In this document: positions 61,257 through 64,000 of the stretch, one piece after another
Position numbering within the stretch: the stretch's first letter is position 1
Layout: every line of letters begins with the position of its first letter
From: Rhodococcoides kyotonense
GTDB taxonomy: Bacteria > Actinomycetota > Actinomycetes > Mycobacteriales > Mycobacteriaceae
Direction: 5' to 3'
Assembly: GCF_900188125.1 (NCBI RefSeq)
Contig: NZ_FZOW01000003.1
Span: forward strand, 1 to 64,000
Length of the DNA: 64,000 nt
Notes under the pieces: model-generated
What the model was told of the DNA's origin: nothing
Seen by the model: the letters and a program-made list of their open reading frames with translations, nothing else
Databases searched by the model: none
Position numbers and translations under genes: made by a program

Positions 61257-61466
61257 ATGATTACCTGCTTCCTCTGCAATCGGCAGTGGCCCAAGTCGAA
61301 GGCCGTTCACGTCGAGCGCAACCACTGGGCCTGTGGCGAACCGCGCCACTGCCACGAGTACACACAGTCAGTCGCAGCGCAACGGATCCTCCGCGAGGGC
61401 AGAGGTCCGCTGTACCTGACGGACCCTGCTGCGTACCGAGCTGAGCAAGCAGCGCGCAGGCTCTGA
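61257..61466 (+). CDS. Small zinc-ribbon protein (69 aa)
   Basis: 69 aa. CFLCNRQWPKSKAVHVERNHWACGEPRHC holds CxxC (residues 4 and 7) and a later Cys pair, the outline of a small zinc ribbon. GAGAGAC lies just before the ATG. Function unknown. Confidence 0.55.
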   Translation: MITCFLCNRQWPKSKAVHVERNHWACGEPRHCHEYTQSVAAQRILREGRGPLYLTDPAAYRAEQAARRL

Positions 61467-61678
61467 GTCCCGCTGTCGCAGTCGATCTCGCCCCGCGTGA
61501 AAACCAGCAACGGGCACTGTCAGATTTCGCCCACGGCGAGCTGGCCTGATCCTGTTGTGAGACACGCCATTAACGGTGGGCACACCTGATCTTGCTGCCG
61601 CGCAACGTGATCCAGTGCGCGCAACAGCCTGTGTTTGGTTTAGTACCTATGGTCTGGTCGACGGGTAGGATCTCGCCC

Positions 61679-61891
61679 ATGCCAGTTCCGTACCCAGAGC
61701 CACACCAGCTGCCCGTCGTCATGTGCGAGATCAGCGGCTGCCCTTACCGTCGGCGCTGTCCGCGTGGCGAGTACGCGCACGTCTGCCAGCAGCACCAGCG
61801 GATGTACGACATGTTCGGCGACTTCGACCGACCGCTCAACAAGAAGTCCGTCGAGCTGAGGTACACGCTGCACGGTTACCCTGCCGTCTAG
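61679..61891 (+). CDS. Small Cys/His-rich protein (70 aa)
   Basis: 70 aa from ATG at 61679, with GTAGGATC upstream; the open frame further left is not coding. CEISGCPYRRRC, then C and H (HVCQQHQ) may bind zinc. Its stop overlaps the stop of the next gene, which is on the minus strand. Function unknown. Confidence 0.55.
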   Translation: MPVPYPEPHQLPVVMCEISGCPYRRRCPRGEYAHVCQQHQRMYDMFGDFDRPLNKKSVELRYTLHGYPAV

Positions 61892-62112
61892 GCATCACCT
61901 CGGGGCGCATTGTCCGACGGCGGATCAGGCTTGCCCTTCCACGACTCGACCAGCCGCGTTGCATCAAAGGCTTTGAGTCCGTTGAACACTCGCAGGAACT
62001 TGTCTGCATCGACCCTGCAGCCGGGGCTGGCAAGCCATGCCGCGACAGCGACGCGCGTGACCTGCAGGAGAGCCGCGACGATCAGTGCGGCGATGAGATA
62101 CGAAACAGGCAC
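61888..62112 (-). CDS. Small membrane protein (74 aa)
   Basis: 74 aa. The N-terminal YLIAALIVAALLQVTRVAVAAWLA is one strong transmembrane segment; the rest is charged. No homology recognised. Convergent with the previous gene. Confidence 0.6.
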   Translation of the reverse strand: MPVSYLIAALIVAALLQVTRVAVAAWLASPGCRVDADKFLRVFNGLKAFDATRLVESWKGKPDPPSDNAPRGDA

Positions 62113-62504
62113 GGCAAGCTCCTAGGCACGGCAACCTCTCGCCTCCGGGCAACGAGTGCTGCGGACTAGTTGGGCTTATCCGGCACTGCGCGAGGGACCA
62201 TGCAGGTCCCCCATTCCAGCTTGAAACATCGCAGGCTTACGCCCCATCGATCCCGGTCAGCCAATCCAGCGCCTGAGTGTGACCAGCGCACTGCACGACT
62301 ACTACAGCCTCCCCACGGTCAGCACCGGGCGAAAAGACTGCAAGATCACAGGTCCGAAAATTTGTTCCCGGAGCGGTTCACACCGGACCCTGATCTCAGG
62401 CTCCGCGCAACGACGTTCGTGTATCCGTCACTGCGCGGAGGTTTCTTGCTGTCACCCAGGATAGCGGTCGGTCCAGAACTACGCCAGTGGCATTCGCACA
62501 TCTC
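62113..62504. other. Non-coding interval before the integrase gene end
   Basis: 392 bp with no supported gene. Near its right end, CTCCGCGCA (62401-62409) pairs perfectly with TGCGCGGAG (62432-62440), then GTTTCTT, a plausible + strand terminator. It lies beyond the 3' end of the integrase gene. No tRNA could be folded here. Confidence 0.5.
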
Positions 62505-64000
62505 CTACGCGCGCCACTTCACCTTGACGCGCGCCTCCAAGACTGCGAGCTGATGCGCGCGCTTGCGGCCGTCGAACTCGTCTGCCGTCTCGGTCTTGCG
62601 CCGCGTCAAGTTGGTCGTGACGCCCTTCGGATGGGGCTTGACCTTGACGGTCTCGATCACAGAGCTGAGCACCTGACGCTTCCACACTGCATCCTTGGTC
62701 TGCCACAGCTCGCGCAGTCGCTCGCCACGCGGGATGTTCGCGCTGACGTGCTGCGCTGCAAGCTCTGTCAGCTTCTCCTCGGCGGCTGCGCTCGCCTTCT
62801 CGATCCGCGCTTGCTCGACCTTGACGTCACGCGCCGACAGGATGCCCTCGACGTAACCTTCCTTCACCCGCGCGAGCTGCTGACCGAGCTTGTCCAACTC
62901 AGCGTGCAGCGCCTTCTCCGCGACCTGCGCGCTGTCGTCTGCGGGAGGATCCAACCGCGGCGTGTCCAGACGAGCGAATACCTGCTCACGTAGGTAGTCC
63001 TCCAACGGCTGATGCGAGATACGAACCTTGCCGCAACCGTTGTAAGGAATCTTCGAGCACACGAACGAATGGCCGCGCAGACGAGACGCCGTCATGCTGG
63101 TCAGCGTCGAACCGCAAAGCGCGCAAGACAACACGCCTGACAGCGGGTACTTACGAGCAGTGCCGAAGTTCTTGCCGCGCTCCTTACGGGCGGGATCGTT
63201 CAGCAGCGCGACGACACGCTCCCAGTCGCGAGGGTCCACAATCCCTTGCCACGCAGCGTCATACAGCGCGCCTTGATGTGAGCGCTTGCCGACCAGAGCG
63301 GGATTGGTCAGCGCGCCGCGCAGCGTCTTCGGAGTCCAGATCGAACCGCCTTCGTTGTTCTTGCGAGCGCGCGTGCGTCGACCCTGGTCGTTCCAGGACG
63401 TACAGATGCCGTACAGCGTCTCGCCTGCGAGCAGACGATCTATCGCTTCAACTAGCCAGTCTGCGTGCTCTGCGTGCCTCTTGAGGTCAGCAACCTTGCC
63501 AGTAGCAGGGTCCTTGACTGGCTCGAAACCAAACGGGCCAATGTTCCCGTGGAACTGCCCGCCTTGCGCTCGCTGCAACGCCGCACGCGAGACGCGCTCA
63601 GAGATGACGTCGGACTCCATCTCGTCGTTCGTCGCCAGGATCTGCGCGACCTGCCGCCCTGCTGCAGTGTTCAGATCGAAGCTCGGCGACATGACGTAGT
63701 GGAACTGCACGCCGTGGTCGCGAGCGAGCGCGACCAGCTCGACGGTCTGTGCCATTCGACGGGTCAGACGCGAGGTCGTATACGCGATGATCGCGTCGAA
63801 TTCCCCTGCGCGAGCTGCACGTAGAAGCTCGTCATACTGCGGACGCGGCTTCGGACGGCTACGAGTCGACGCACCAACATCGTTGTCCGAGTAGACATTC
63901 GCCACGTCGTAGCCTAGGCGCTCAGCAAGCGCACGACTATCCTCGAGCTGACGCTGCACGCCGAGCTCTTTACCTTCGCTGTCGCGGCTGATCCGGGTGT
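62505..64000 (-). CDS. Large serine integrase (N terminus cut by window edge)
   Basis: At least 497 aa; only a few residues are missing. T-R-I-S-R-D-S-E-G carries the catalytic Ser (codon 63987-63989). The resolvase domain (to about residue 145) ends in the recombinase region. A zinc ribbon follows with CALCGSTL near residue 290 and CGKVRI, then a long coiled coil (EKALHAELDKLGQQLARVKEG) as in phage large serine integrases. The zinc ribbon and coiled coil control directionality. It probably recombined attP with a site in tadA. No recombination directionality factor was identified. Confidence 0.95.
   Translation of the reverse strand, partial: TRISRDSEGKELGVQRQLEDSRALAERLGYDVANVYSDNDVGASTRSRPKPRPQYDELLRAARAGEFDAIIAYTTSRLTRRMAQTVELVALARDHGVQFHYVMSPSFDLNTAAGRQVAQILATNDEMESDVISERVSRAALQRAQGGQFHGNIGPFGFEPVKDPATGKVADLKRHAEHADWLVEAIDRLLAGETLYGICTSWNDQGRRTRARKNNEGGSIWTPKTLRGALTNPALVGKRSHQGALYDAAWQGIVDPRDWERVVALLNDPARKERGKNFGTARKYPLSGVLSCALCGSTLTSMTASRLRGHSFVCSKIPYNGCGKVRISHQPLEDYLREQVFARLDTPRLDPPADDSAQVAEKALHAELDKLGQQLARVKEGYVEGILSARDVKVEQARIEKASAAAEEKLTELAAQHVSANIPRGERLRELWQTKDAVWKRQVLSSVIETVKVKPHPKGVTTNLTRRKTETADEFDGRKRAHQLAVLEARVKVKWRA

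Larger units (their letters stand above)
51385..64000. mobile_element. Integrative phage-satellite-like element (right end outside window)
   Basis: The element starts inside tadA and runs to the window edge, at least 12.6 kb. It contains a capsid-like gene at the left end and a large serine integrase at the right end, so in the excised circle both flank attP. In between lie a TerS-like zinc-finger protein, a DUF3800 protein, a restriction-modification pair, a small-RNA candidate, XRE regulator, primase-polymerase/helicase, a repeat array like an origin, and small proteins. No portal, large terminase, protease, neck or tail gene is seen. Size and content suit a satellite that borrows packaging functions, or a plasmid-like element with a captured capsid gene. 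Confidence 0.8.

Noticed and set aside
62170-62470. Small ORFs between the membrane protein and integrase genes
   Set aside because: No ribosome-binding sites, no recognisable protein pattern, and a hairpin inside; treated as non-coding.
1-64000. CRISPR array
   Set aside because: No set of regularly spaced 28-37-bp repeats with unique spacers was seen; the AGCCGTTCTG array has short repeats in both orientations and irregular spacing.

Overview
The window reads as the chromosome of a high-GC actinomycete, most likely Rhodococcus or a close Nocardiaceae relative. The order holB - topA - a small conserved gene - cspA - Hrq1/MrfA-type helicase - Tad pilus cluster matches the Rv3644c-Rv3660c neighbourhood of mycobacteria. 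An LpqN-type protein, a DUF3558 lipoprotein, an NDMA-type alcohol dehydrogenase, a tRNA-Thr(CGT) and the leader of an rRNA operon fit the same group. The assignment rests on gene content and order; no database search was run.

Layout. 1-310: leader and two tandem promoters of an rRNA operon that reads leftwards out of the window. 0.4-11.9 kb: VOC protein, pRiA4b ORF-3-like protein, LpqN-like protein, HAD phosphatase, aldo/keto reductase, an AraC regulator with two matching operator-like sites in front of a membrane protein and an alpha/beta hydrolase, an NTF2-like/flavin monooxygenase fusion, NDH-2 and a GntR regulator. 12.0-17.9 kb: a tightly overlapping operon for a BMP-type nucleoside ABC importer with an ornithine cyclodeaminase homologue and a nucleobase deaminase. 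18.0-22.2 kb: AcoR-like activator, aldehyde dehydrogenase and NDMA-dependent alcohol dehydrogenase. 22.3-32.4 kb: siderophore-type binding protein, acyl-CoA dehydrogenase, SDR, OYE-type reductase, LysR, phospholipase D-like protein, DJ-1/PfpI protein and a lipoprotein with a Lon-like protease domain. 32.5-35.4 kb: LacI regulator with inositol dehydrogenase and hydroxypyruvate isomerase homologues. 35.4-39.1 kb: a DnaA-box-like cluster with an SDR relic, HxlR regulator, aminotransferase, tRNA-Thr, SDR and CGNR regulator. 39.2-51.4 kb: the conserved holB-topA-cspA-helicase-Tad block.

At about 51.39 kb the Tad ATPase gene (tadA/cpaF) is cut just before its conserved ALNTGHDGG motif. From there to the right edge the sequence is a compact integrative element of at least 12.6 kb. 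It carries a phage major-capsid-like protein, a double HGG zinc-finger protein resembling small terminase subunits, a DUF3800 protein, a cytosine methyltransferase facing a winged-helix/HNH nuclease (a putative type II restriction-modification pair), an XRE regulator leading an overlapping operon that ends in a primase-polymerase/helicase, an array of AGCCGTTCTG repeats beside that gene, several small zinc-ribbon proteins, and a large serine integrase that runs off the right end. No portal, large terminase or tail gene is visible. This looks like a capsid-encoding phage satellite or plasmid-like element that has broken the Tad pilus ATPase gene. It is the most notable system in the window.

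Many gene ends carry long, near-perfect palindromes that probably act as bidirectional terminators, and two of them are almost identical.
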